Source of the DNA: Stemphylium vesicarium
Taxonomy: Eukaryota > Ascomycota > Dothideomycetes > Pleosporales > Pleosporaceae
Reading direction: 5' to 3'
Length of the DNA: 39,970 nt
Assembly: GCA_004380135.1 (NCBI GenBank)
Contig: QXCR01000214.1
Location: 1 to 39,970, forward strand
Part shown: piece by piece, positions 28,201 through 36,260 of the stretch
Layout of the letters: each line of letters opens with the position of its first letter
How positions within the stretch are numbered: the first letter of the stretch is position 1
Notes under the pieces: generated by a model
The model's database searches: none
What the model was told of the DNA's origin: nothing
What the model saw: the letters and a program-made list of their open reading frames with translations, nothing else
Made by a program: the position numbers and the translations under genes

Positions 28201-28469
28201 CACAATGCTGACCAAAATGGATTTCTGGTCCATTCACGTCGTTTGTTCCAAGGGCACGGCCATCCTTCAAGGTACCCACGCAGTTGTACTATCATCATGC
28301 AGGGGCTTCGTGGCTCTCAACGACCGATGCATGGACCAATCGAAACATTCAGATGCATCAAAAGCCCTTCGCGGCGCTCGTACCTGACTAGTAGGCGTCC
28401 TATATTGTAACCGCGCATCAAGAGCGAACGGCGTGCGAGCAACGAAAACCCATTTTGGTCAGCATTGTG
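28201..28469. repeat. MITE family H
   Basis: A 269 bp element with 20 bp perfect inverted ends: CACAATGCTGACCAAAATGG at the left and CCATTTTGGTCAGCATTGTG at the right. The second copy is at 34595-34906. Family A sequence starts at the next base. Confidence 0.85.
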
Positions 28470-28658
28470 TTAGCGATTGCGGTTTTACCTCTACATTCAG
28501 CTGCGCAACGGTCCTGCACAGACCCACCTTCCGCACGTAGCTTGACGCCAGATAACCGCTGCAGAACAATCGGTGTGATTGGTCAATCCTCGACCTAACC
28601 ATGACTGAACTTTTGGAATGCTGCTTGCAGGGGGAAGCCGCAATCGCTGACTACTGTA
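28470..28658. repeat. MITE family A, left end missing
   Basis: Starts TTAGCGATTGCGGTTTTACC directly against the family H right end, so the outer 8 bp (TACAGTAG) are missing. The right end is intact (CGCAATCGCTGACTACTGTA). The left end was lost when the two elements were joined. Confidence 0.85.
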
Positions 28659-28906
28659 GCTTACGCGCTTGCGCTCGAATTTCTTGAAAGCGTCGAGATG
28701 CTTTGTTACCGATTACTGATGCGTTCTCTGAGAGAGGGATGCCAAGGCCTGCCAAGCGCTGCTGCGAGCCCAGCAACGTCCCTGCCGTCTTTTCGCGCCC
28801 CTAGCTTCTTCTAGGGTAGCGTCACTCCCTCTTCCTCGTTCATCAATTCCAGGTGAAGAACGCCGCGTCCTCCTTCTGGCTTTAGCGCAGCAATTTTTTC
28901 TCCACG

Positions 28907-29269
28907 TCATGACGCGGATGAAGACGCGCTTGCAATTGGCAGATATTCGCGCAGCGGTTTCCGGATGACGTGCGCGTTGGCGGTCTGACTTTGGCAGTCG
29001 CTGCGAGCCTGGCCACATACCAGAAAGCGAGTATTGCCTGAAGCACCCACGTCTTGGGGAACTAGTCGCGGCCACGATAGACATGCTCGGTGTATAAGCT
29101 CAATAAGCTCTCCTGACCTTCCCGCGCAATGTTGGCTGAGTGTCGTCCTTTCTTTGACAAAACCAGCATCATGCGCGGGAAATACCACGAGCGATGGGGA
29201 TGGCGCAGACTCCGGTCGTCCTAACGCGGGGCTGCGGTGAGTCCGGGAACGGACCATCCTGCAACTCAT
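28907..29269 (-). other. Possible gene fragment, unidentified
   Basis: A 120-codon frame with ATG at 29267-29269 reading leftward (FVKERTTLSQHCAGRSGELI, NTRFLVCGQARSDCQSQTAN). A second minus-strand frame overlaps at 28713-29084, and a GT-rich join between them is possible but unproven. No domain is recognised. It could be a transposon remnant or chance. Confidence 0.25.
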
Positions 29270-29987
29270 TGGATGGTGGATGCAACGTAGCGTCCCATTG
29301 CAAGATTGGAAGCGGCATTGTGGACAGAACTGTTATGGGGAAGTGTATGTATGATTGCACATAGCTTCCCAGGACGGCTTACACGGAGGTCATCGAACAG
29401 CGTTGTTAGTAACGAGGTCCTCGCCGACGCTTGGCTTTCAGCACATGCACCTTGACGTTGGAGATCCCGATCTAGAATTTAGCGTTTGCTCCACGAAACG
29501 AAAAACGAACGTCTTTAGCACAAACGGTGTTTGGGTCAGTGGTTGTGGCAGAGTAAGGGCGCAAGGTAAGCGCAGGCTCTAGATGCCGCCTTTACCGCAA
29601 CTTCCATAAGCTCACTCGGGGACGGAGACGAGTCTAGGCAGTTGCGTCGTGAAAAGAAAAAATTCACATATTTGACCAGGTCAGAGCCCTCTAGTAATGG
29701 GGCAGCTGGCAGAGGTGGAGGGAAGACGAGTCGACGCCAGTGGTAGCCAGTGGTAGCCAGGGCGAAACATCTGGTAGAATCGAGCGCGGTTGCGACATGA
29801 GTCAATCAAGGTCTTCACGCTATCATCGAATCTTCGTCGTGCTATCTGATAGGCACATGTTTGTGCTGCGACTCTGCTACGGCGTACGAGATCTTTGAGC
29901 TGACTGCTGAGTCAAGTGGCCGACTTAGACCGGAGCGATTCTCTTTCTATTGATGTAAAAGACAGTCTAAGTCTTTGTCGTAGGCTT
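29270..29987. other. Intergenic, no gene seen
   Basis: The 3' flank of the propeller gene. It holds a short tandem AGTGGTAGCC pair near 29738 and frames with only non-ATG starts. Confidence 0.4.
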
Positions 29988-30959
29988 TTAAATGCGAACA
30001 GCAACGATCTTGCCGCCAGCTGTGGTCACGTACACGATGCCTCGGTCCATCCATGTCCTTCCAAAGGCAGCTGAAGTCGCACCGGCGATCAGCGACGAGT
30101 CCGGTCCTCCAACAATCAATTCCCGACTTCCATCAACGCTTACTCGTTCCAACGAGCTCTGGCTATTTTTAGTAACAAAAGCGACACCATTCGAAGCTAT
30201 CGCAAAGTCGTCTCCCAGCACATCGGCTGCAATGATCTCATATGGCCCGGCAGCTTTACCCGTAGACATGTCGATCGCGACACGACAGAACAGTCCTTTG
30301 ATCGTGTTTACGTAATACGCGTAACTCTCAAAGATACGGATCCCGTTGATCCCTAAGGTCAGGGGCACGTGCCCAGACGGTTTCATCGTCGCATCCTCTA
30401 GTACGACCTCGTACTCGCCTGTCCATATGTTTAGACGCCGAACCAAACCCTGCAACGAGTCTGATATCAAGACAGTGCCTTCTCTGCGGTTCAGAGCGGT
30501 CATACCATTCAGAAAAGCCGCCTCTGGAAGTTTCTTGATTTCTGAGATCTTGCCGCATCCTCCCCCCTGGTTGAAGTCCAGTTGCCATACGGAGTAGCTC
30601 GCAGGATCCGACACGGCACGGGCGATGGAGTAATTACCCGCAACAAACACAAAGACATCGGGCGCCAGTTCCGTGACTCCCAGCAGGCTGAGAGCTTTCG
30701 CATCGTGTTCGAGGTTCGTCACGAGTGTCGCGGTATTGTGAAACGGGTCGACATGATAGATTTCGGGCCGGTCAACGAGTGTGACGAGCAGATTTCCGTT
30801 TGAGCGAACGGCGATATTCTCTACCCAGGTGCCATTACTGAACTGGAAGATGGTGTGGGTGGAATTCGGAATATTCGACGGCAGCCTAGCCGTCGCCACG
30901 AGCGGGGCCCGCAAGATCGAGGAAAGGATAGTTACGAAGAAGATACTGAAACGAAACAT
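29988..30959 (-). CDS. Secreted six-bladed beta-propeller (SMP-30/NHL-like) protein
   Basis: A single-exon gene of 323 residues; ATG at 30957-30959 is chosen because it begins a strong signal peptide (MFRFSIFFVTILSSILRAPL, then VATA). The mature protein shows the blade repeats of the SMP-30/gluconolactonase-like fold: NLLVTLVDRPEIYHVDP, the paired VAGNYS and VWQLDF strands, FLNGMTALNRREGTVLISDS, INGIRIFESYAYYVNT and DDFAIASNGVAFVTKN. Fungal relatives include uncharacterised secreted propellers and, as known for the family, hetero-Diels-Alderases of meroterpenoid pathways (AsR5/EupF type). No biosynthetic neighbours are seen here, so the substrate is open. A retroposon-like insertion ends 51 bp upstream of the start codon and may alter its promoter. 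Confidence 0.85.
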   Translation of the reverse strand: MFRFSIFFVTILSSILRAPLVATARLPSNIPNSTHTIFQFSNGTWVENIAVRSNGNLLVTLVDRPEIYHVDPFHNTATLVTNLEHDAKALSLLGVTELAPDVFVFVAGNYSIARAVSDPASYSVWQLDFNQGGGCGKISEIKKLPEAAFLNGMTALNRREGTVLISDSLQGLVRRLNIWTGEYEVVLEDATMKPSGHVPLTLGINGIRIFESYAYYVNTIKGLFCRVAIDMSTGKAAGPYEIIAADVLGDDFAIASNGVAFVTKNSQSSLERVSVDGSRELIVGGPDSSLIAGATSAAFGRTWMDRGIVYVTTAGGKIVAVRI

Positions 30960-31009
30960 TGTGGAATGTTGATGTGATGGCGAGGACATGGAGTGTCGCG
31001 TTTTCAAGT

Positions 31010-31166
31010 CGCATCTGTACACACACACAATTTATTTACGCCCGGCGGCCGAGCCGAAAGGGCTACTAAAGCTGGTCTGCTACTACACTGCTTATGCTAC
31101 ATCGCGGCCTCACTAGCCCCTGTGTCTTCTTTGACTCGCTCCTTCATGCCGCTTGCGCATCTGTAC
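31010..31166 (-). mobile_element. Retroposon-like insertion with 11 bp target duplication
   Basis: The core at 31021-31155 (135 bp) is flanked on both sides by the 11 bp direct repeat CGCATCTGTAC (31010-31020 and 31156-31166), a target-site duplication. Read on the minus strand, the element ends in AAATAAATTGTGTGTGTGT, a short microsatellite tail as found on LINE or SINE 3' ends. A 138 bp near-identical copy lies at 39504-39641. No clear RNA polymerase III B box is visible. It could be a short interspersed element or a 5'-truncated LINE end. Confidence 0.8.
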
Positions 31167-32132
31167 AGTGCTTTGCGAATGCGGCTTCCCCTCGAACGCA
31201 GTTGCAACAACGTTTGCGCCACACGGCAGACAGGGATCATGTCATCCCTCTCCACGAATCGAGCCTAGTGCCAGCCCGTCAGCAGGCGCTGCTACTTTTG
31301 AGGACGTAGAGGGTTTTGCAGAAGCCTGATTATGCGTAAGCGTGCGCGAAAGAGAGCAATCTTAGGGGAGATACATTTGCGTCATCTTTCTTGGACCGGA
31401 ATTGTAGGAGTCGTCGCATTGTATTCATCTGTACAGGGGACTAGATGGTACGAGGGGATGTAGACTACGTCAAACACCATGGTGGATGAGGCGCATCATG
31501 GGGCACGTCGCAAGGCTGAGGAAGCAGGAGGTGGCATGCTGGCGATAGGGGCTGGCTGTATGCAGAGTTGGGGGCGGCCTGTTGATGGCTGTCGTTGGCT
31601 GTCGCTGTCGGCTGTCGTCGCTCGCTGTTCGCCGTTCAGCCCGCACGTTCCGCCCGCACCGCGCTTAGCTCTCAAAGGCCAGCTGCCTTCCTGTTGGAGC
31701 ACTCCCGCCACGTCACGACAGTGCATGACAGCCGGCGGCCTGGTGCAGCGCGACAGCCCCCCGACGACGCCTGTTAGACGCACTGCCAGATTCAAGCGTG
31801 GGTCTCATGCAGCCCCCTCAGGGTCGCAGTAGCCCTACAGCCGTTCGCCGGACCCGCGCACACAAGCCGCCACCGCAAGTCCGTGTCCGTTGATGAACCC
31901 AGTTTCGTTCCCGCTCGGCCGATGCCAGTTTTCAGGCGCGTCTACGTCGTCCCAGATGCCTGGTACCCTGGTAGCAGGGGACCCGTTGTCCTCTCGGAGC
32001 GAGCCGTTAGTGCTCCCCTCACCGTTCCCGGCTGCAGCGTACCAACAAGCGATCGCGGACGATTAAGGCAGGGGCGCTTGTATCGTAGGACATGCAAGGC
32101 CGCTTTTAGGCAAGCTCGAGCTGCTAAATTTG
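31167..32132. other. GC-rich region without a supported gene
   Basis: Starts with a family A-like half-end (TACAGTGCTTTGCGAATGCG near 31163) lacking its partner. At about 31560-31630 GGCTGTCGTTGGCTGTCGCT-type imperfect repeats occur. Several overlapping frames on both strands result from GC-rich composition. Confidence 0.35.
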
Positions 32133-32345
32133 GATGAGTGGAACGAGAACGAGACATAGGATGAGGAGCCGCCAACCTGCCTCCACTACTCGGTTGAGTG
32201 GAAGGTCACTCTGAACAACAAACTCTTCTCCAAAGATACGGAGCCAGACATTGTGCTAGCGCCCAGGATCTACTGGTCGCTGTTCCTGCGTGAGAAGCTA
32301 GAAAAGCTTCCACAGAAGAAGCTGCCGCCGAGTAAGCGTGTGTAG
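32133..32345 (+). pseudogene. Fragment of a fungal conserved hypothetical family
   Basis: The frame DEWNENET, TAG at 32157-32159, then DEEPPTCLHYSVEWKVTLNN and KLFSKDTEPDIVLAPRIYWS up to a stop at 32343-32345. I recognise the pattern TCLHYSVEWKVTLNN...SKDTE...VLAP..YW.LFL..KLEKL as that of widespread fungal hypothetical proteins, usually much longer than this. Here the N-terminal part is missing or unreadable and a nonsense codon interrupts the frame. Confidence 0.55.
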
Positions 32346-32579
32346 AGACTAGAACGTCAAATTAGTCCCACAGGAACAGCGCCATCTCCTCCAGGTACAA
32401 GCCTGGCTTCTCGAGGAGGCGTTTGCGCAGCGCGTCTAGTATCGGCGGCGTGATCGATCGTCATCTCCCGCCCCCGTTCGCAGGGGCCTTGGTAGAGTGG
32501 AAGTGGCGGCTATGAGCGTCCCGTCGAGGATCATATCGCGGATGAGGTGGTGCTGCGAGGTAGCGAGGTGCGGTGCCAT
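32346..32579 (-). pseudogene. Tc1/mariner-type (DDE_3) transposase N-terminal fragment
   Basis: Reading leftward, ATG at 32577-32579 begins MAPHLATSQHHLIRDMILDG, like the N-terminal helix-turn-helix of fungal Tc1-type transposases. After a deletion and frame change, ITPPILDALRKRLLEKPGLY then LEEMALFLWD appears, followed by TAA and FDVL. This LEKPxLYLDEMAxFLWDEF pattern is typical of the family. The catalytic DDE domain is absent: the sequence stops at the adjacent gene fragment at about 32346. It is therefore an inactive remnant. Confidence 0.78.
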
Positions 32580-32580
32580 G

Positions 32581-32635
32581 ATTTCTCGAGATGGCGGGTT
32601 TCTTGCTATACAGAGAGGGACGTTGCTACTAGCAT
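32581..32635. repeat. MITE family E, single arm
   Basis: Ends GGCGGGTTTCTTGCTATACA then GAGAGGGACGTT, matching a reversed family E end. The rest of the element is missing and the Tc1-type fragment abuts it. Confidence 0.6.
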
Positions 32636-32952
32636 GTGAGCACTGACAAGGTATGTATTGCCGGGTTCGTTGCCCCATACGCCGCGACTTGAAGAAGTAC
32701 TGCTCTGATGCCTGGCGAACACACAGCAAATCATGTATAAGAATTGACAATGCGATTTAGTTAGGGGCGAGAGGAAAGATGGGGAACGAAGTTTCTTCTC
32801 TGCATTTTGCCGCTGATCGAACTAACACCACTCTAGCAACATTATATACTCCATTCTTTCATAAGTGTTAACACTTCCCCCAATTGGGATCAAAGCTTTC
32901 ATGTAGAAATTAGTCATCTTAATTCCTTTAGTAGAACAAGGCTTAAGAGTGT
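32636..32952. other. Intergenic, 3' flank of the small secreted protein
   Basis: AT-rich with ACATTATATACTCC near 32839. No gene is seen. Confidence 0.4.
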
Positions 32953-33297
32953 TTACCGGAATGACCAGTCAGCTACAACGCTTTCACCGCCAAGACTGCA
33001 CCCTGAGATTTCCTTCCTGAGGCGCATCTTGCAATCCTCGCTATTCAACGTCATGTCGCCACGACCTTTCCATGCGACCCAAAATTCGGCTTTGAGGTCT
33101 TCGCTGAGTTCGTGGCAACGATATTTAGCCTGATCTTCGACGAAATAACCAGCTAAGCTGTGGTCACAGAACTCCGACACCACTGTGTCTGCCCCTTCCA
33201 CAGACTGGCCATACATCCCGGTCGTAAGTTTGTAACACTTAGCGTGGACTAGAGTGGCTCCAAGCGTAATAAGGGTGAAGGAACTATAGAGACGCAT
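32953..33297 (-). CDS. Small secreted cysteine-containing protein (effector-like)
   Basis: A single-exon gene of 114 residues with ATG at 33295-33297. A signal peptide covers residues 1-19 (FTLITLGATLVHA), leaving a mature protein of 95 residues with five cysteines (positions 21, 44, 61, 89 and 100). The C-terminal pattern (CKMRLRKEISGCSLGGESVV, then ADWSFR) resembles the end of fungal small secreted proteins of the Ecp2/Hce2-like kind, where a GC..GG....W.F motif is common. Such proteins often act at the host or competitor interface, but a role here is inference. The odd cysteine count suggests one unpaired Cys or an incomplete domain. It lies among transposon remnants and an AT-rich tract. 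Confidence 0.7.
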   Translation of the reverse strand: MRLYSSFTLITLGATLVHAKCYKLTTGMYGQSVEGADTVVSEFCDHSLAGYFVEDQAKYRCHELSEDLKAEFWVAWKGRGDMTLNSEDCKMRLRKEISGCSLGGESVVADWSFR

Positions 33298-33789
33298 AAT
33301 AAGTAATGACAGCTATTCGGCTAATTCACGAAACTAATTTTCGCGCAGCTTGCAAATCTTTCAGAAATGCAAATTTGGTATACAGTGCTGTGTTATGACA
33401 CAGCTGCATCAGGTCCCGTTAAGACAACCAGGGTCAGTCATCAGCCTGACGCTCAGCGTCAGCAGGATTTGCGGCAAGGTTATCACGCCGCATGTCACGT
33501 GACTGCTCGAGTGCTCAGTGGTCTTAGCACCACTGAGCAGGGCTAAGCAGTGCGCAGTGATCAGTATTTCTTGGCAGGACTGAGCAACTGAGCACCCAAC
33601 ACTCATTAAGTATATAGCTACTAGCCAACGCACACTTAAGGTCGTTGTGTTCAACTTCGAAATCTAAGGATTAGTACTTGATTTTAGGCTGGCGAGTTGG
33701 GTCTACACATTAGGTAGCTAAAACCACAATATCTCTATTAATAGCTATTTATTCTAGATACTCTATAGCTTATCGTATAGCCCTGACAC
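33298..33789. other. Upstream of the secreted protein; contains a strong hairpin
   Basis: Holds the perfect inverted repeat TGCTCAGTGGT (33512-33522) and ACCACTGAGCA (33529-33539) with a 6 nt loop, and several more CTCAGTG/CACTGAG strings around it. From about 33680 the DNA is AT- and TpA-rich. A minus-strand frame at 33409-33654 begins at TTG and is not supported. Confidence 0.5.
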
Positions 33790-33935
33790 TAAGGTCCCTC
33801 CCCGTGTGCTAGAAAACCCTGTGTGACGGAATTAGCTAACTAGATACATCATAGTGTCGGGAAAGATGCTATTCGTGTCCTTTTATTAGCTGTTTCCCGC
33901 ACATAAGGTTTTCCGGCACACAGGGAGGGACCTTA
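33790..33935. repeat. MITE family B in a palindromic target
   Basis: A 146 bp copy, TAAGGTCCCTCCCCGTGTGC to CACAGGGAGGGACCTTA. Flanks are CCTGACAC and GTGTCAGG, so the inferred empty site is the perfect palindrome CCTGACACTAGTGTCAGG with the TA at its centre. Compared by eye with 17150-17295, most differences are C-to-T or G-to-A. Confidence 0.92.
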
Positions 33936-34217
33936 GTGTCAGGACGCAGCCCTGCACCACTACGCCATGCAACCAAAAAGGTACGTACGATCAGTGAACT
34001 ACTAATCATGGTGCAGGATAGTATACATCGTCATCTGGCCTGACCTGGCCTGACACTTAGTTCAATAACTTTATAATAAATAAATCTCTTATATCTTTTT
34101 AGCTTATTAAGTTAACTTAGTTTAAGCGTTTTTCGAAGAATATATCTCCACATTAAGCTCTAAACTTTAATAACTCTAATAGTAGACTAAACGTATAAAA
34201 GTATTCTAACGTTAACT
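33936..34217. other. AT-rich tract, RIP-like
   Basis: From about 34060 the sequence is dominated by TAA, TTA and TAG trinucleotides (AATAACTTTATAATAAATAA). Together with 33680-33789 and the decayed MITE between, it looks like a RIP-affected island. No gene is seen. Confidence 0.6.
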
Positions 34218-34367
34218 TAAAGTCCCTTCTTGTGAGCCGGAGAACCCCATATGCGGGAAATAACCAATGGAAGGGCAAGGATAACGTTAGCACCTTTCCC
34301 GACACAGTGCTATGTCTGATTGGTTGCTTCCGGCACATAGCGTTTTCCCGTTTGTAGGGAGACTTTA
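34218..34367. repeat. MITE family B, long subtype
   Basis: A 150 bp element, TAAAGTCCCTTCTTGTGAGC at the left and GTAGGGAGACTTTA at the right. The interior ACCAATGGAAGGGCAAGGAT is shared with 23007-23149 and, reversed, 15613-15755. Confidence 0.88.
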
Positions 34368-34427
34368 ACGTTAACGTTACTGTATAGTTCCACGTATAGT
34401 CAGGCAGTTGCGGGCGCAGATGCGGTT

Positions 34428-34538
34428 TTACCCGTTTGCTCCCGTACGGTAGGTAAGACCTGAGGGCTCCGTAAGCACATAAGCGTAGATCTGCTCGCGT
34501 AGCTCCGCCGGAAGCGCCGTCCATGGAGATACCTTCAT
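34428..34538 (-). pseudogene. N-terminal fragment of a 2EXR-like fungal protein
   Basis: Reading leftward from ATG at 34536-34538: MKVSPWTALPAELREQIYAY, then VLTEPSGLTYR to TAA at 34428-34430. The motif LPAELRxxIYxxVL is typical of the start of fungal 2EXR/F-box-like proteins. GTAAAA follows the last codons and a CTGAC with CTATACAG lies downstream, so the stop may sit in an intron, but the family B MITE at 34367 replaces whatever came next. It is probably a truncated gene. Confidence 0.5.
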
Positions 34539-34594
34539 ATTTTAGAGGTCGCTGCCACAAAATCCGTGCTCGAAGAGTGAAGGGGCGAACTATA

Positions 34595-34906
34595 CTGTGC
34601 TGACCGAAATCGGTTTCCGGTTCTTACATGTTGTTTGTTCTCAGCGCAAGGTACACCTTAGGACGCTTAGTTAGTACGCGCTAGCACCCCACAGTGTCTC
34701 CATTATATTCAACCAGTGTTATTGGCTAACAGAATATGCAGCTAAGGCTAGTACCAATAGCAACCAATCGAGAAAGAAGAAATCAGTCGTGGAGTCCCTG
34801 CAGTGCCTGCACCATACTAGCGCCTGTCTGGTAAGTACCTGGCAGAACGACCGTGCCCTGTGAACAAACGATGTACGCGAACAGGAAACCCATTTCGGTT
34901 AGTGTT
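34595..34906. repeat. MITE family H, diverged
   Basis: Left end CTGTGCTGACCGAAATCGGT, right end CCCATTTCGGTTAGTGTT, inverted relative to each other and similar to the ends of 28201-28469. About 312 bp. Confidence 0.7.
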
Positions 34907-35005
34907 GAAGTGGAAAAGTTCATGTAAAAGTTTTTCTTGTTCTAGAGTGAGATGCAGCGTTAAGTACTCTGTTTACCAGCCACCTGCTCCTTCCATAACT
35001 GAGGT

Positions 35006-35111
35006 CCTTGCAGCTGCTGCAGCACCTGATTGCTCAGATAGCTCCTGCTCTCAATATATCCTTGCAGCAGTCACTGCGTCTGATTGCCCAGGCAGCACCT
35101 GCTCTCATTAG
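35006..35111 (+). repeat. 54 bp tandem repeat, two copies
   Basis: Units at 35006-35059 and 35060-35111 start CCTTGCAGC and share CTGATTGCYCAGRYAGC-type strings. In one plus-strand frame they encode LAAAAAPDCSDSSCSQYI and LAAVTASDCPGSTCSH before a stop. This may be the 3' tail of a lost Cys-rich protein gene; the frame's upstream part runs into the family H MITE. Confidence 0.65.
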
Positions 35112-35707
35112 TTAGCACTGTATCTCGCGCGCCTGATTTAGCCGACTCAGTTCAGTGACGTCTAGCATCCGGGGTTAGCGTGACACATGTCGTTTGATTA
35201 TCGTCAAACGATTGCAGAAACCTTGACGACACGTAGGTAGTACCGCTGCATCCCGGAGTTCAATCGGCATTCGGACTGGAGCTCTGAAAAGCCGCCCTCC
35301 CTTTTTTCGCACCATGTCTATCGGAGAAGACTCACAGCATCTCGCTTTAGTGTGGCAGATCCTAAGAATTGTGAGCAAGATATCCCATACGTGAGCGCTA
35401 GGAAGGTCGGCTGGTTGGACGATTAACCGATTCCGATAGTATTGCCATTAGCAGAGTTGGTTCTCACGGCGTTGGCAAGGCTTGTGAGTGGCATCATAGG
35501 AATAATATTGAACCAAAGCCACCCAGAGCTATGAAAAGACGCTCTATCTAGTACAGAACTATTATCAGAACAGCTTGGAAGAAGATCGTTTCCGTCATCA
35601 ATGCATTCTGTCGTGTTCTCTCTCAATCATAGTCGTTCATTGACCCGCTCGCTATGTGACAGATCTAAGCATCTACAATTTGCCAAAGTGCCCTCGCAAA
35701 GGATGAA
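35112..35707. other. Intergenic, no gene seen
   Basis: Only short frames on both strands, no repeat family recognised. Confidence 0.4.
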
Positions 35708-36238
35708 TCAAACTACAGAGTATCTAGAATTCAAATCTTCCTTCTTTTCCAATGGGGTCGTGCAGAGATCCTGGTTTCCCTGCTGAGTGTCCTCGGCTAA
35801 CCAATCGGAGAGATGAAGGGCGGCAGCCTCGATCATTGGGTTTTCCTCCAGCTGGAGATGCATTGGCTGCGAAGCATCGACGACGAACGCAAAGTGAGTG
35901 ATGCCTTTCATGCCTTGTAGTGTATTCCGTTCGCTTTCCTGTTCAGGACCCTGTTCAGGACCATCTTGCGGGCGCCCCCTGATGCTGATATAGCACTCAT
36001 TGTTGTGGAGGTCCCTCTGTGTTTCAGCTTCTTGAACCAAATGATGCAATGCAAACATAGGTTGAACATTCACCGCTCCTGGATGTTTTGCTGGCGCATG
36101 AACTTCTACATGAAGCGATGCCTCTACCGATGAAATCAAAGACGTCTTTTGCTCATGTGTTCTGATATCGTTCGGGGCTTCGTCGGTATTGCGGGCGTTC
36201 CAAGTGAATCTAGGGGAGCTTAGTTCATTGCGTAAGAG
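35708..36238 (-). other. Probable second exon of the minus-strand unknown gene
   Basis: An open frame of 176 codons reading leftward from just after a GTCTAG at 36239-36244, which could be a splice acceptor. The product is hydrophilic (WNARNTDEAPNDIRTHEQKT, GPEQGPEQESERNTLQGMKG) with HFAFVVDASQPMHLQLEENP. It has no ATG near its start, which supports its being a downstream exon of the gene at 36261-36695. A direct GPEQ repeat is present. No domain is recognised. Confidence 0.4.
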
Positions 36239-36260
36239 CTAGACAGGAGGTCCTTTTAGC

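Noticed and set aside
28181..28387. Short plus-strand ORF with ATG
   Set aside because: It lies mostly within the family H MITE.
33409..33654. Minus-strand frame resembling a secreted protein
   Set aside because: It begins with TTG, and the hydrophobic start depends on that non-ATG codon.
33936..34000. Possible tRNA remnant near CCCTGCACCACTACGCCATG
   Set aside because: No acceptor stem, anticodon arm or T-loop could be folded around it.
34153..34560. Minus-strand frame of 135 codons
   Set aside because: About half of it is family B MITE and the rest is in a different frame from the 2EXR-like start.
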